In this document: positions 1 through 10,000 of the stretch, in pieces
Position numbering within the stretch: position 1 is the stretch's first letter
How the letters are laid out: each line of letters opens with the position of its first letter
Virus record (IMG/VR): IMGVR_UViG_3300023116_000031
Location: 1 to 64,000 of that record
Source: a virus
Strand: one strand, 5' to 3'
DNA: 64,000 nt
Notes under the pieces: generated by a model
What the model saw: only the letters and a program-made list of their open reading frames with translations
Databases searched by the model: none
What the model was told of the DNA's origin: nothing
Program-made: the position numbers and the translations under genes

Positions 1-1
1 T

Positions 2-310
2 AGTGCCACTTACTTATTTACATTCGATTGGACAAATGGTTGTCATGCTGATGGCGTCGGTGATTTGGGCTGGAAGTGTGGTCATCTACTCAAGCTCGAT
101 GACGGCAATTTTAGCATTCAGCCTAATAATAGAATACTCTGGTACGATCCTGCGTTCGTGGCAAACCCGTATGAAGGAACGGATAAACCAGATTATCTAA
201 TCAACACACACGAATGGATTTGTGAATCTACTAAATCTAAGTATGTGACAACAGAGAACTCTGATAGAATGTTCTATGACGTGAAGGATAATGATGATGG
301 GTCTGTTTGA
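2..310 (+). CDS. Hypothetical phage protein, 5'-truncated
   Basis: The frame is open from the first bases of the window and ends at the TGA at 308-310; about 102 residues are visible and the start lies upstream. The product is rich in Trp, Asn and Asp, with a WKCGHLLKLDDG segment followed by QPNNRILWYDP. I see no catalytic motif and do not recognise a named domain. Its 3' end overlaps the next gene by 20 bases, so the two are translationally coupled in the operon that ends with the Mpa-like ATPase. A shorter ORF in another frame over the same bases looks like a shadow. Confidence 0.7.
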   Translation, partial: SATYLFTFDWTNGCHADGVGDLGWKCGHLLKLDDGNFSIQPNNRILWYDPAFVANPYEGTDKPDYLINTHEWICESTKSKYVTTENSDRMFYDVKDNDDGSV

Positions 311-1100
311 TATGACAGCAGAGGACTATCTGAAAGAAGTTGAGGGGTGGGTAGATCCTAATCCTGCGCCCGAGGTCGTGGAACACGATGGGCTGCTCGT
401 GGTGCGTGATGATATGCTTGGGTATGGATCAAAGATCCGTGGGCTCGACTACATGATCGGACATGCGCCAGAGTATGCTAATGTTGACAAGTGGTGCTTC
501 GGTGCTTGTCCTGCTGTTGGATACGCACAAATTAGTCTACCGTATCTTTGTAATCGCTATGGTAAGGAAGCGCACCTCTTTATGGCGAAGCGCAACATGG
601 ACAAGCTACACCCAAATCAAAAGATGGGAATTGAGCTTGGTGCTAACTATCATTGGATACCTAATGGTATGCTGAATGTGACTAAAGCAAGATGTCGTGA
701 ATATGTCGCAGAAGATCCTGAACATCGCATGGAGTTCCCTTTGGGATTGGAACATCCTACTGTCATTGGATCTCTGATAAAGGTTGCGAGAAACCTAAAT
801 ATTCAACCAGATCATGTCTGGTCAGTTGGAAGCAGCGGTACATTGAATCGAAGCCTTCAGCTCGCATGGCCTGATGCTGACTGTTTTGTGGTTGGTGTTG
901 GTCATGGTATGGATGATCGAGAGATAGGTAGAGCGACACACTTTAGATCGCCATACAAGTTCAATCAGAAGGTGAAGGATATGGATGCCCCTCCATATCC
1001 ATCGGTACCAGAATACGACGCAAAACTGTGGAGTGTGGTCCGAGAATACTACAAAGAGAACGAGAAACCTAATACGATCTTGTTATGGAATGTCGCATGA
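291..1100 (+). CDS. PLP-dependent enzyme, ACC deaminase / TrpB-like (fold type II)
   Basis: A 269-residue protein with the layout of fold-type-II pyridoxal-phosphate enzymes. GYGSKIRG near residue 48 matches the S-x-K-x-R site in which the lysine binds PLP. It is followed by a GYAQISLPYLCNRYGKEAHLF-like helix that recalls 'activation by cofactor capture' regions. VGSSGTLNRSLQLAWP near residue 180 is the phosphate-cradle loop. The closest resemblance I recall is to ACC deaminase/D-cysteine desulfhydrase-like proteins; the substrate cannot be told from sequence. AAGGA at 284-288 supports a start in the ATGATGATG cluster at 291. It overlaps the upstream gene and sits two genes before a DNA methyltransferase, so a role in DNA-base modification or amino-acid supply is possible but inferred. 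Confidence 0.75.
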   Translation: MMMGLFDMTAEDYLKEVEGWVDPNPAPEVVEHDGLLVVRDDMLGYGSKIRGLDYMIGHAPEYANVDKWCFGACPAVGYAQISLPYLCNRYGKEAHLFMAKRNMDKLHPNQKMGIELGANYHWIPNGMLNVTKARCREYVAEDPEHRMEFPLGLEHPTVIGSLIKVARNLNIQPDHVWSVGSSGTLNRSLQLAWPDADCFVVGVGHGMDDREIGRATHFRSPYKFNQKVKDMDAPPYPSVPEYDAKLWSVVREYYKENEKPNTILLWNVA

Positions 1101-1110
1101 GGACACACAT

Positions 1111-1251
1111 ATGCTACAGCGCCTACATAATCTGTGGAAGCGCATTTTAGGATTTCACGTTTGTTTCTACGTTACCCAAGTGAAACGGGTAAACGGCATC
1201 ACCCAGATGTTTACTGAATGTAAAACATGCGGAAAAAGACTTGACAGATGA
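1111..1251 (+). CDS. Small Cys-containing protein (46 aa)
   Basis: A short ORF filling the gap between the PLP enzyme and the methyltransferase. The ATG at 1111 is preceded by GAGGA with good spacing; an upstream in-frame ATG at 1090 lacks a site. The end overlaps the next start (GATGA). The product is basic with a C-terminal CKTCGKR, half of a zinc ribbon, so it is probably a small nucleic-acid or protein binding element. No family recognised. Confidence 0.55.
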   Translation: MLQRLHNLWKRILGFHVCFYVTQVKRVNGITQMFTECKTCGKRLDR

Positions 1252-2858
1252 TTGGATGGGATTATAATATACACATGATGACACCCGCATTCTATTCTCG
1301 TAACGCTGCCTTGATCGACGACCCATCGGTCAATCTTCTATTTGAAGATGCTATGGCAATGTCAGACAAGGAGTTTTCCGACTGGGCATGGAATCTCCGT
1401 AAATTGATAGTCAAGTTATGGGATCAGGGTATTCCTCCTCGCAACGGGCTCGACGAGCAGGGTATCATTGATCAGTTTGATCGCATGACAATCCACCCTG
1501 TCCACGAGTTTCTGCTTGAGGATCTACTGACTGGTGAAAAGAACGTCATTCGCAACGAAACTAATCTTGGTAATGCTGCCAATCAATGGTTCCCGTCCAT
1601 GCTGGCTACGCGCATCGCATACACATCCAAGCTGAACGATGCCAAGTCGGTATATGACTGGTTCGCTGATGATAGTCTCCATGAGCGATTTATGAAGTAT
1701 GTTCGCCGACACTATCAGCGAGATGGTTTCTATCACTACTCTATGCCTGTGCGTCGGAATAATGCAAAAGATTTCCTTTTTCATACAGAGAGCGGTGAGG
1801 AGTGGGTGAAATGGTTTGAAGCGAATAGAAGACATTATTTGGAAGATGACTATTGGCTTGCGCCCAAGTGCTTGAATAAAGCATATACGGGCGCTGCTGA
1901 GGACGAGGAAATCCATCATCAGCTTTTTATTCCCAAGGAGCATATCGCAGACCTCCCGATCCCCGAAACATCCAAATATAACATGGGGAACCCTGATGAT
2001 TGCGATGGATACCAAATCCGATACTACAAGCTGGGGCAGCGTATCTTCCCGCTGGGGCTGAAGACGTTTCGTGTTTCCTTCTGCCAGTATGCGGTCAACT
2101 ATCCTCCGCTGACAGCTCGGTATCTTTACGAACGATACACCGAACACATCAAGGATCAGGATGTAATCAATATCTACGATCCGTCGATGGGTTGGGGTGG
2201 TCGTATTCTTGGAGCGATGGCAGTCAAGGACGATCGTAACATTCACTACATTGGCACCGATCCTAACACAGATCATAATCTGCCTGATGGTACAACAAAG
2301 TATGCCAATCTCGCTGACTTCTATAATACACGCACAAATAGAGCAAACTCCCTATTTCCACATACGCACACATATGATATATTTCAACGTGGGTCGGAAG
2401 TGATAGGAGACGATGAGCGTTTTCAGAAGTATCGTGGAAAGTTGGATATGGTATTCACCAGCCCTCCATACTTTGCCAAAGAGATTTACTCTGAAGATCC
2501 TGAACAGTCCGCTCACAAATTTACTACATACAAGACCTGGCGAGATGGATTTCTTCGCCCAACACTAACAACTGCTGTTGAGTATCTGAAATCGGATCGC
2601 TATTTGTTATGGAACATAGCCAACTGTGTTTTTGATAATATCAACCTACCACTTGAGGATGACAGTCGAGCAATACTTGAAGAACTGGGAATGGAGTATG
2701 TAGAGACATTGAAGATGACTCTATCCACCATGCCAGGTGGTAATAGAGTGGATGAAGAAGGTAAGCCTCGCACCGAGAGTTTCGTTCGTATACGGAAGGT
2801 TGGTGGAGGAGAGATGTATCGCAAGTATGAACCCATATTTGTGTATCGCAAGCCATAA
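1248..2858 (+). CDS. DNA methyltransferase (N6-adenine / N4-cytosine type)
   Basis: A 536-residue protein. The C-terminal half holds the SAM-dependent amino-methyltransferase signature: motif I DPSMGWGGRILG at about 311-322, an acidic IGTDPN strand end at about 335-340, and catalytic motif IV TSPPYF at 404-409. The order I-then-IV places it with gamma/beta-type N6A/N4C enzymes. The first ~290 residues are alpha-rich, unrecognised, and may carry the target-recognition function. DPPY/SPPY enzymes methylate exocyclic amines, so this probably modifies phage DNA against restriction. The start overlaps the preceding small gene and the stop lies 11 bases before the Mpa-like ATPase. Confidence 0.85.
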   Translation: MIGWDYNIHMMTPAFYSRNAALIDDPSVNLLFEDAMAMSDKEFSDWAWNLRKLIVKLWDQGIPPRNGLDEQGIIDQFDRMTIHPVHEFLLEDLLTGEKNVIRNETNLGNAANQWFPSMLATRIAYTSKLNDAKSVYDWFADDSLHERFMKYVRRHYQRDGFYHYSMPVRRNNAKDFLFHTESGEEWVKWFEANRRHYLEDDYWLAPKCLNKAYTGAAEDEEIHHQLFIPKEHIADLPIPETSKYNMGNPDDCDGYQIRYYKLGQRIFPLGLKTFRVSFCQYAVNYPPLTARYLYERYTEHIKDQDVINIYDPSMGWGGRILGAMAVKDDRNIHYIGTDPNTDHNLPDGTTKYANLADFYNTRTNRANSLFPHTHTYDIFQRGSEVIGDDERFQKYRGKLDMVFTSPPYFAKEIYSEDPEQSAHKFTTYKTWRDGFLRPTLTTAVEYLKSDRYLLWNIANCVFDNINLPLEDDSRAILEELGMEYVETLKMTLSTMPGGNRVDEEGKPRTESFVRIRKVGGGEMYRKYEPIFVYRKP

Positions 2859-2869
2859 GGAGCAATAAG

Positions 2870-4471
2870 TTGACTGAGGAAATCCAAGACACTATCACGG
2901 TGAACGCTGAAGAACTCAGAGAGTTGCATCAAGAACACGCGCAAAGTGTTGCCATGAATCAGAGACTTGAGTATCTGCTTCAGCAAGCAAAAGTCAAGCT
3001 GGCGGAGATGAAGGATGAACTTGAGCGATTGAGTAATCCTCCGAATGTGTATGCTTCATTCCTTCACATGAACGATGATGGGTCGGCTGAAGTAATCGCA
3101 AATGGTAGACGAATGAGGTGTACCATTTCAAATCACATACCGATCGACGAGTTGCATCGTGGGCGTTATTTGATTATGAACGAGCAAATGGTTGCTATTG
3201 CCATTGGCCCCTACGCTGATGCGGGTGAAATCTGTAAGGTGCTTGAGGTACTTGACGATCGACGACTTGTTATTGAAGGGCGTCTCGACGAGAGGAAGAT
3301 CATTTACTTGAGGGATGGGCTCAAGGTAGAGGAGCGTCCACTCAAGCCGGGTGATGAAGTTCTCGTTGATCCCACAAGCGCAGTTGCTATGGAATATGTG
3401 TATAAGGTTGACGAGAAAGACACTCTACTCGAAAGCGTTCCTGATGTGACATATGATAAGATTGGTGGAATTGACGATGCGATTGAAATCGTTCATCATA
3501 GCGTCGAACTACCATACAAGCATCCTGATGTGTTCAAGGAGTTTGAGCTTAATGCACCCAAAGGCATCCTTTTGTATGGTCCGCCTGGATGCGGAAAGAC
3601 GTTGATCGCAAAGGCTATCGCAAACAGTCTGGCGAAGAAGGGTGGTGTATCACAGTTCATCAACATCAGCGGGCCTCAACTTCTCACCAAGTGGGTGGGT
3701 GAGTCGGAGCGACGTATCAGAGAGGTGTTCAACAAAGCGCGAGAGGCTGCGACACCTGAAAGCCCTGTTGTGATCTTCTTTGATGAGGCAGAGAGCTTGT
3801 TTCGTATGCGCGGATCAGGCAAGTCATCTGACATGGAAAGCACGATCGTTCCTACACTATTGGCTCAGTTGGATGGTGTTGAAGGGCTTGAGAACGTGTT
3901 AGTCATCTTCGCATCCAACAGACAAGATTTGATTGATCCTGCTGTTCTTCGACCTGGGCGCATTGATGTCAAGATCAGATTGTCACGACCTGATCGAGAT
4001 GCTTCAAAGAAAATCCTTAGTGTGTATTTACATTCTGGGCTGCCTATTGAGGGTGATCTGGATTCTATTCTGGATAAAACTATCGACTATCTATTTGAAG
4101 AAGCACCTAATAAAGAGTTCCTTGAGCTGGTGTATAATAAGGGGACGAGAGAAACTTTATACTTCAAGGATTTCTTATCAGGAGCGATGTTGGAAAACAT
4201 TGTTGCTCGGGCTAAGAAACTCGCAGTTCTTCGTCGAATAGAAGGTGAAACAACAGGTATCACTACAGAAGACATGATTACTGCTGTGGATCAAGAGTTC
4301 CATGCAACACGAGATTTGCCAAATACGAGTGATGTGTCTGATTGGCAAGCAATCACTGGGCGTAACAACGGTGAAGAGATTGTTAAGATCCGATCGCTTA
4401 TTCAAAAGAAGGAAGCAGAGGAAAAGAAACCGAAAAAGGTTGAAGATGCTGCCACCGGGCAATATCTATAA
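2870..4471 (+). CDS. mpa-like: Proteasomal AAA+ ATPase, Mpa/ARC family, with C-terminal GQYL
   Basis: A 533-residue homologue of the actinobacterial proteasome-associated unfoldase Mpa (ARC). A coiled coil at about 14-55 (in Mpa it binds the pupylated tail) is followed by a beta-rich OB-like interdomain at about 57-180. The AAA module has Walker A GPPGCGKT (237-244), Walker B FFDEAES (303-309), and the ARC-specific YFKDF-SGAM and DLPNTSD-DW blocks. The last residues are ATGQYL; in Mpa the terminal GQYL docks into the 20S proteasome. Start TTG at 2870 follows AAGGAG with suitable spacing; no ATG fits. It is the last gene of the operon, before a terminator. The family does not include FtsH, Cdc48 or phage ClpX types: the C-terminal block is diagnostic. 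No 20S, Pup or PafA gene is visible here, so a host proteasome partner is inferred. Confidence 0.93.
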   Translation: MTEEIQDTITVNAEELRELHQEHAQSVAMNQRLEYLLQQAKVKLAEMKDELERLSNPPNVYASFLHMNDDGSAEVIANGRRMRCTISNHIPIDELHRGRYLIMNEQMVAIAIGPYADAGEICKVLEVLDDRRLVIEGRLDERKIIYLRDGLKVEERPLKPGDEVLVDPTSAVAMEYVYKVDEKDTLLESVPDVTYDKIGGIDDAIEIVHHSVELPYKHPDVFKEFELNAPKGILLYGPPGCGKTLIAKAIANSLAKKGGVSQFINISGPQLLTKWVGESERRIREVFNKAREAATPESPVVIFFDEAESLFRMRGSGKSSDMESTIVPTLLAQLDGVEGLENVLVIFASNRQDLIDPAVLRPGRIDVKIRLSRPDRDASKKILSVYLHSGLPIEGDLDSILDKTIDYLFEEAPNKEFLELVYNKGTRETLYFKDFLSGAMLENIVARAKKLAVLRRIEGETTGITTEDMITAVDQEFHATRDLPNTSDVSDWQAITGRNNGEEIVKIRSLIQKKEAEEKKPKKVEDAATGQYL

Positions 4472-4473
4472 CG

Positions 4474-4506
4474 AAAACGCCCCGGGCTGGTCCGGGGCGT
4501 TTCTTT
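4474..4506. terminator. Bidirectional intrinsic terminator
   Basis: Perfect 11-bp stem aaacgccccgg / ccggggcgttt with a six-base loop. It has an A-run on the left and TTTCTTT on the right, so it can work on both strands. It lies between the convergent Mpa-like gene (+) and the polyprotein-like gene (-). Confidence 0.9.
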
Positions 4507-4523
4507 GTCATCGGTTCAGTTGT

Positions 4524-7043
4524 TTACATCGGTCTTCGTATTACCCTTCTTTTACTTCGGGCCCGAGCAATAGCTCTGCGTCTTAAAACATCAGCATGTT
4601 GCTGGGAGGCTGCGGCTTTGCGTTTTTGTCTGTTTGCATCGTATCTATGTTTTGTGGAAGATACAGAGGCTTGATAATTTTTACTTGAGACGTTTCTTAC
4701 TAATTGATTTCCGGTCATCCCTTCACTTCGCATTCCACGAACTTTGTTACCATAATCACGAGCCTTAGTTCGTGCTAGTCGCTGCTTGGCAACCATGACA
4801 CGCTGCTTTGCTTGAGCGACACGCTCCTTGGCTGCATCAACATTCTCATCCACGGCAGGGTTGATCTTCACATCAGCCTTCCCCTTCTTACGTTCAGCCT
4901 TGTGAGCAGCACGCTTCGCGTCCTTGAGGGATTTCGTGCCAAGATACTTCTTCTCGAACTTCTGAACATTCAGCTCACGCGATGGCTTCGTGCGACCGAT
5001 CATTCCAGCTTCCGCTACCTCGACCTCTTCGTTTGGGAACAATCTCTTGTAGTTGCGACTGTTCTTGATCTTCGCTGATCGCTCTTTGCTAATCTGACGA
5101 AACAGTTTAGCAGCACCGCTTTTGTCACTCTTGCTGAAATAAAGACCAGCCTTGTCAGCACCAGCAGACTTGAGAGCATAGTTATCAGGATCATCAATCG
5201 GACCCGTTCCCTTCAGAGATGGTCTACGATCTGCCATTCTCTGAGCGCGCCCCACCTTTGACTTACGCATCTTATCGGGATGAAGAAGCATTGTGTCCAA
5301 TCCTACTCCACGTTGATCCAACTTGTCGCGAAGACCACCGGGCTTTCCACCCTTTCGGATCTTATGAAGAAGACCACCATACTTGGCTTCATCAACCTGC
5401 TCGACCTCTTCGCGAACAGGCTTGCCATCCTTGGAGATGATACCCTTCATTCCCTTCTTTTCAACTGCGGCTAGGAATCCCTTCGCTGCGTTTAGTGTGC
5501 CAAACTTTGACACCTGAATGGGTCCGCGCTTTGACTTGGCGTACTTGACTTCAAACTCATCGTCAGACCGAGAACTCTTTTCCCGCGACACCTTATCAAG
5601 AGCGCGATTAGTCATTGATTGCGCTCGGTTCTCATCAACCTGCTCGACCTCTTCACCCATTCGACGACGCTTCATGCTCTTGACGAGATCACCTGCTGTT
5701 GGTCCACCCTTGTCTCCACGGACACTGCGACCAAGCTCTCGGATACGCAGTCGTGCCTTCATGGGAACCTTGGACATCGGCATGTCACCATACTTGTCCA
5801 TCAGCTTGTTGTATTCAGACTTGGATTCATTGACCGGATAGAGCTTCTGAAGCTGTGCCACTGCCTTCTCTGCTCCAGAGAAGTTAGCGGTGTTGCGTAA
5901 TGAATAACGTAGCTTCTCGGGTGAATCAAACACATTCTTCAAACCACTCTTGGCTTTCCAGTAGTATTGAATCCTTCCTCCGCGCTTCACCATTCCAATC
6001 TCAACGGCATCTCCACCACTAACTTTAATAGTCGCAGATGTGGAATCTCCCTTGGCTTCCTGCATACTACGGTGAGTGCTTGAGTAAGTATTCAACTCAT
6101 ATGGATGTGAACCACCTTTGTTGTATACTTGAATGTGTATCTGGTGCTTCTTACCGGATTTATGAGTAGCAGGAACACTTACTGAAGTAGTCTTACCTTC
6201 GCCAGGCTTTTTGGAGTTTAGACCAATGTGGTGCATTTTGTCATCATCAGATGAACGTAGTCCACTCTTTGCGTGGTGAGCAAATGCGTGCTTTACGGCA
6301 TCAGTGTATGACTTGTGATATAGTTTATAGTCTGAGCCACGAGCCTCTTCGATTTCTTCTTCCTCTCCCTTTGCCTTCATCATAAAGTGCTTGCGCTTCT
6401 TTGATGGGGTGACACGCTCTATGTCACCGATCATGTCGGGCTTCTTAACTAACTTGCGGAGTTTCATTTTTACTTCAGCTTCTCCTGATCCATCAACAAT
6501 GATGGTTCCGATTCCTTCGACGCTTACTTTGTAACTTGACTCATCAACCTGTTCGACATCAGGATCATAAGAAGCATTGATCTCCTGATTTCTGAACGCA
6601 CGCTTTGAATAGAAAGCATTTTGACTAACAGGTCGTCTTCGATTTTGTGTCAGCCCGGGATTGTTACGAAGATGCTGCTCACGATCGCGCTTCTTCTTCG
6701 CGAGATACTGTTGGTATCGTTCAACCTTCTTCTCGTGTGCTGTCTTTCCAACATAAGGCTTGTCGGGATTCTTCGGACCAGACGGAGGAGTTGCCTCGTT
6801 GATTCTCTTTTTCAATACGACCTTCTTTGTTCTCACCTTAGCGTCCTCCTGTCCGGGGGTATCGTTTTTGTATTTATCTGTTAGTTTGTTTGTGCCCCAC
6901 TCACCAGCACCATGTTCTTCTTTGAACTGCTTATTTGCTGTTGCGTATAGCACACGCTCCCAATCAGCACCATATCGCTTCTTGAAAGCTGCCTTGTTCT
7001 TCATAATGAATCGTTCTGCCTTTTCCGATCTTGCTTCATTCAT
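4524..7043 (-). CDS. Basic polyprotein-like internal head protein with VEQVDE repeats
   Basis: About 839 residues, very rich in Lys and Arg, built from short basic domains separated by acidic linkers. VEQVDE occurs at about 163, 466 and 547, and related EEIEEARG, SMQEAKGD and EEVEVAEAG occur between them. The N-terminus (FKKRYGADWERVLYATA) is a recurrent element of T4-like marine phages. T4 prohead protease cuts after short E-containing motifs, so these linkers look like processing sites that release packaged DNA-binding peptides; this is inference. I chose the ATG at 7043 because it follows one base after the stop of the upstream gene; an in-frame start at 7091 would overlap that gene. Confidence 0.8.
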   Translation of the reverse strand: MNEARSEKAERFIMKNKAAFKKRYGADWERVLYATANKQFKEEHGAGEWGTNKLTDKYKNDTPGQEDAKVRTKKVVLKKRINEATPPSGPKNPDKPYVGKTAHEKKVERYQQYLAKKKRDREQHLRNNPGLTQNRRRPVSQNAFYSKRAFRNQEINASYDPDVEQVDESSYKVSVEGIGTIIVDGSGEAEVKMKLRKLVKKPDMIGDIERVTPSKKRKHFMMKAKGEEEEIEEARGSDYKLYHKSYTDAVKHAFAHHAKSGLRSSDDDKMHHIGLNSKKPGEGKTTSVSVPATHKSGKKHQIHIQVYNKGGSHPYELNTYSSTHRSMQEAKGDSTSATIKVSGGDAVEIGMVKRGGRIQYYWKAKSGLKNVFDSPEKLRYSLRNTANFSGAEKAVAQLQKLYPVNESKSEYNKLMDKYGDMPMSKVPMKARLRIRELGRSVRGDKGGPTAGDLVKSMKRRRMGEEVEQVDENRAQSMTNRALDKVSREKSSRSDDEFEVKYAKSKRGPIQVSKFGTLNAAKGFLAAVEKKGMKGIISKDGKPVREEVEQVDEAKYGGLLHKIRKGGKPGGLRDKLDQRGVGLDTMLLHPDKMRKSKVGRAQRMADRRPSLKGTGPIDDPDNYALKSAGADKAGLYFSKSDKSGAAKLFRQISKERSAKIKNSRNYKRLFPNEEVEVAEAGMIGRTKPSRELNVQKFEKKYLGTKSLKDAKRAAHKAERKKGKADVKINPAVDENVDAAKERVAQAKQRVMVAKQRLARTKARDYGNKVRGMRSEGMTGNQLVRNVSSKNYQASVSSTKHRYDANRQKRKAAASQQHADVLRRRAIARARSKRRVIRRPM

Positions 7044-7044
7044 G

Positions 7045-10000
7045 CTATGATCCGTTCGCTCCGATATATGTGCCGTCGCGCCCAAGCACATACCATGTAG
7101 GTTGCAATGATGTTGGATTTATCAACATCATACAAATGAAACTGGAGAGTCCAGCCTGACCTGAAATTGTAGGTGAAACCGTCCCTCCACCCGGCGTTTC
7201 AAATAGTGTTCCGTTAAAGAATATCGGAGCATGGCTGGCTCCGGTCTGAATAGTAAAGTCCGTAGCATATAAACCATGAATACAAAGATTAGCACCGTCA
7301 CTTAAAGTTGAAGAATCAGGAAGCACAAACGGGCCGGAGCCGCGAGTATCAATAAAATACCACTGCCCGTTCGCAAATGGAATGGGAATGTCTTCACTCC
7401 CGTCGCCGTAGTCCAAATAACGAACATCAACATTACCCCTGATTGTTCCCGAACCAAGATCCAGATTTGCTCCGTTGCTTCCTGCTCGCAATGTGACAGG
7501 GCCAGCAGTTCCACCGTTGAACTCAATATAATGTGTTGATGTGCTTCCGTCCGTACTAACACCATCATAGATTTTAATCTCTGGAAATGTGGAAACATCT
7601 CGCCCAACACCAATAGTCAACTGACAGTAATCTGGATCACTCACTCCCGTGCAGAGTGTAGAGAAACTAGCATCTAGTGTTGTAGATCCAGATCCAGGGT
7701 CACCAGCATAATCAGTGGCACCATCGAACGTATCAATGTCATAGTTAAGTGATCCAGCAGCAGTTAACTTACTTGTTACGTCGATATTGTTGAATAGAGC
7801 ATTTCCATTGACATCAACGCTCCAGTTTGAACTAGCAGTGTCTTCATCTTTAATCGCTTCAACGAAAAGTTGACCACTTTGATCCAATCGTAAGAGGTCT
7901 AACGATCCTCCATCGCGTTGAACATGAACAACGGGAGCCATATCTACACCGACCGGAGGCGCTTCAACGAGCAATGATGCTATGGTTCTATCATCTCCCT
8001 TTATCTTTACTTTACCATCCGTTGATGTTCCTGCACCAACGATAAGTCTATTTGTGGCGGCTGTAGCAAGAGACGCATTTCCTCCGCTATGTGTGATGGT
8101 TTGTGTGCTTGTTAGTGATGGTGTATTTACCGACGTTCCTGTGATGGCCCCAGCACTTGTGATACCCCAGTTGGTGCCTGGTCCGTCAAGGTCTTGAATA
8201 GCTTGAGTTCGAACTTCACCATCAGCCCAGGCTTTGAACACAGAAGCACCTGCAAATGTAATCAAATCGAGCAGAGGATTACCAGCAACTCCAGGTTGTC
8301 CATCGGCACCACGGACGATAAGTTGTGTGACTGTGGATTGTCCTCCAATCTCAACCTTTCCGGTACGACCTGCGATGTCATCCCCTACGGAAAGTGTCCC
8401 ATCAAAAGCAGCAGAACCATTATCGCTGATCGACCACTCCACTGGTGAATCAATATCTGTGAGGGATTTTAATGAGCCGACACCACCACTACTGATACTC
8501 CAGTTAGTGCTAGGAACATCGATGTCACCGATGGACTGAGCGTATACCGCACCATCAGCATCCACATTGAACAGCTCTGTTCCTGCGTTGTCCTCAACAA
8601 CAAAGACGGAATCTGTCTGTGTGCTATGTCCCTGAACGACGAGCTGTGGTTGATCTTGTGTGCCACCAATCTCTGCCTTACCAGCAAGCGCCGTGCCATC
8701 ACCAATAGTGAACAGCTCCGTTGCTCCAGATGTCAGCGTTGCGTTTCCACCGTTCTGCGTCAGCGCACCAGTATTTGTCAGCGCACCAGTATTTGTAATG
8801 TCTTTGAACTTACCTTCTCCGCCGGCTGTTATTTCCCAATTACCACCACTTGCATAAGCGTTACTGCGATCTCTCAGAGCTTCTGCGTAAATAAGACCAG
8901 TATCGAACATTTGAATTGGATTGCCGGTGGAGGCCGGGTCTGTGCGATCTTCTGATATTACAAATACTGGATTGGCATCAGTACCTTCGCGTGATGCCAC
9001 AACCAAGCCAACTTCATTGGCCACTCCTGAATATATCTCTACCGTTGGTGTAAAGAATCTATCTGTAAAATCTGCTCCTCCGACGACAGCAGAGTCAATA
9101 TCGGATACTCCTAAAACAGTTAACGATGATACCGTGGTTCCTTGAAAGATTGCTGTTCCGCCCGGAGCGATGCTCCAGTTATCACCTGGTCCGTCCGTAT
9201 CTGAAAGAGATTGAAACTGAGCTGCGCCGCTGGGAGGAATGACCCAGTTTGATGTACCTACACCTTTGGTTGGGTCTGGAAACCCAGTAAGATTGTTTGT
9301 GACTCGCACGCTACCATTATGAAATACATCAAACACTGTGTTGGTGGTATCAACCGTCGCGCCACCACCACCACTTACGGGATTAAATCCATATATTCTG
9401 AAGGCAGGCTGTCCAGCAGCACCGCTGCCGCCACTGTCAAGCGATGGGATCAGGTCCAACAGAGAAGTAGCACTTGTTGTTGTTCCTGTTATGTTCACTG
9501 CTGCTGAGATGTTATTCACATCAGGTGCGAGATCGCTGAGAACATTGTCTTCACACTTCTTGAACTTCCCTTCGCTGTCATTATAGAAAATGCCGCCATT
9601 CGCGTTGTCGAATGTGTTACAGTTCGTTAGTTCTCCTGCGACAAACTCTGCTCCCAAGTTAGAAACGACAAGCTCTGTTGTCAGTGAACCGAGACTTGTA
9701 ATACCTGTGCCGATCACATCAAATGTTACAACACCAGAAGTGTCCGTGACATTGACTGTGGATGTATCTTGAAGATCAGCGGATTGGATGATTGTTCCGC
9801 TTGAGTCCACTTGAATAGAGGATGATCCTACAGTTCGCGCTCCACACTGCCACAACGAACTGGTCTCATTCCACGCGATAGTGTCTCCGTTAGAACAACC
9901 TTGAAGTATTGCTAATTCGCCTGACTGTGTGAACTCAAGCCCAGATAGATTGGAGTTTGATCCGACCCCGTCTACTGCTCCATTAAGATCAACAGCAAAG

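Noticed and set aside
1524-2276. 250-residue minus-strand ORF
   Set aside because: Fully antisense to the DNA methyltransferase, whose motifs are unmistakable; no ribosome site and no domain.
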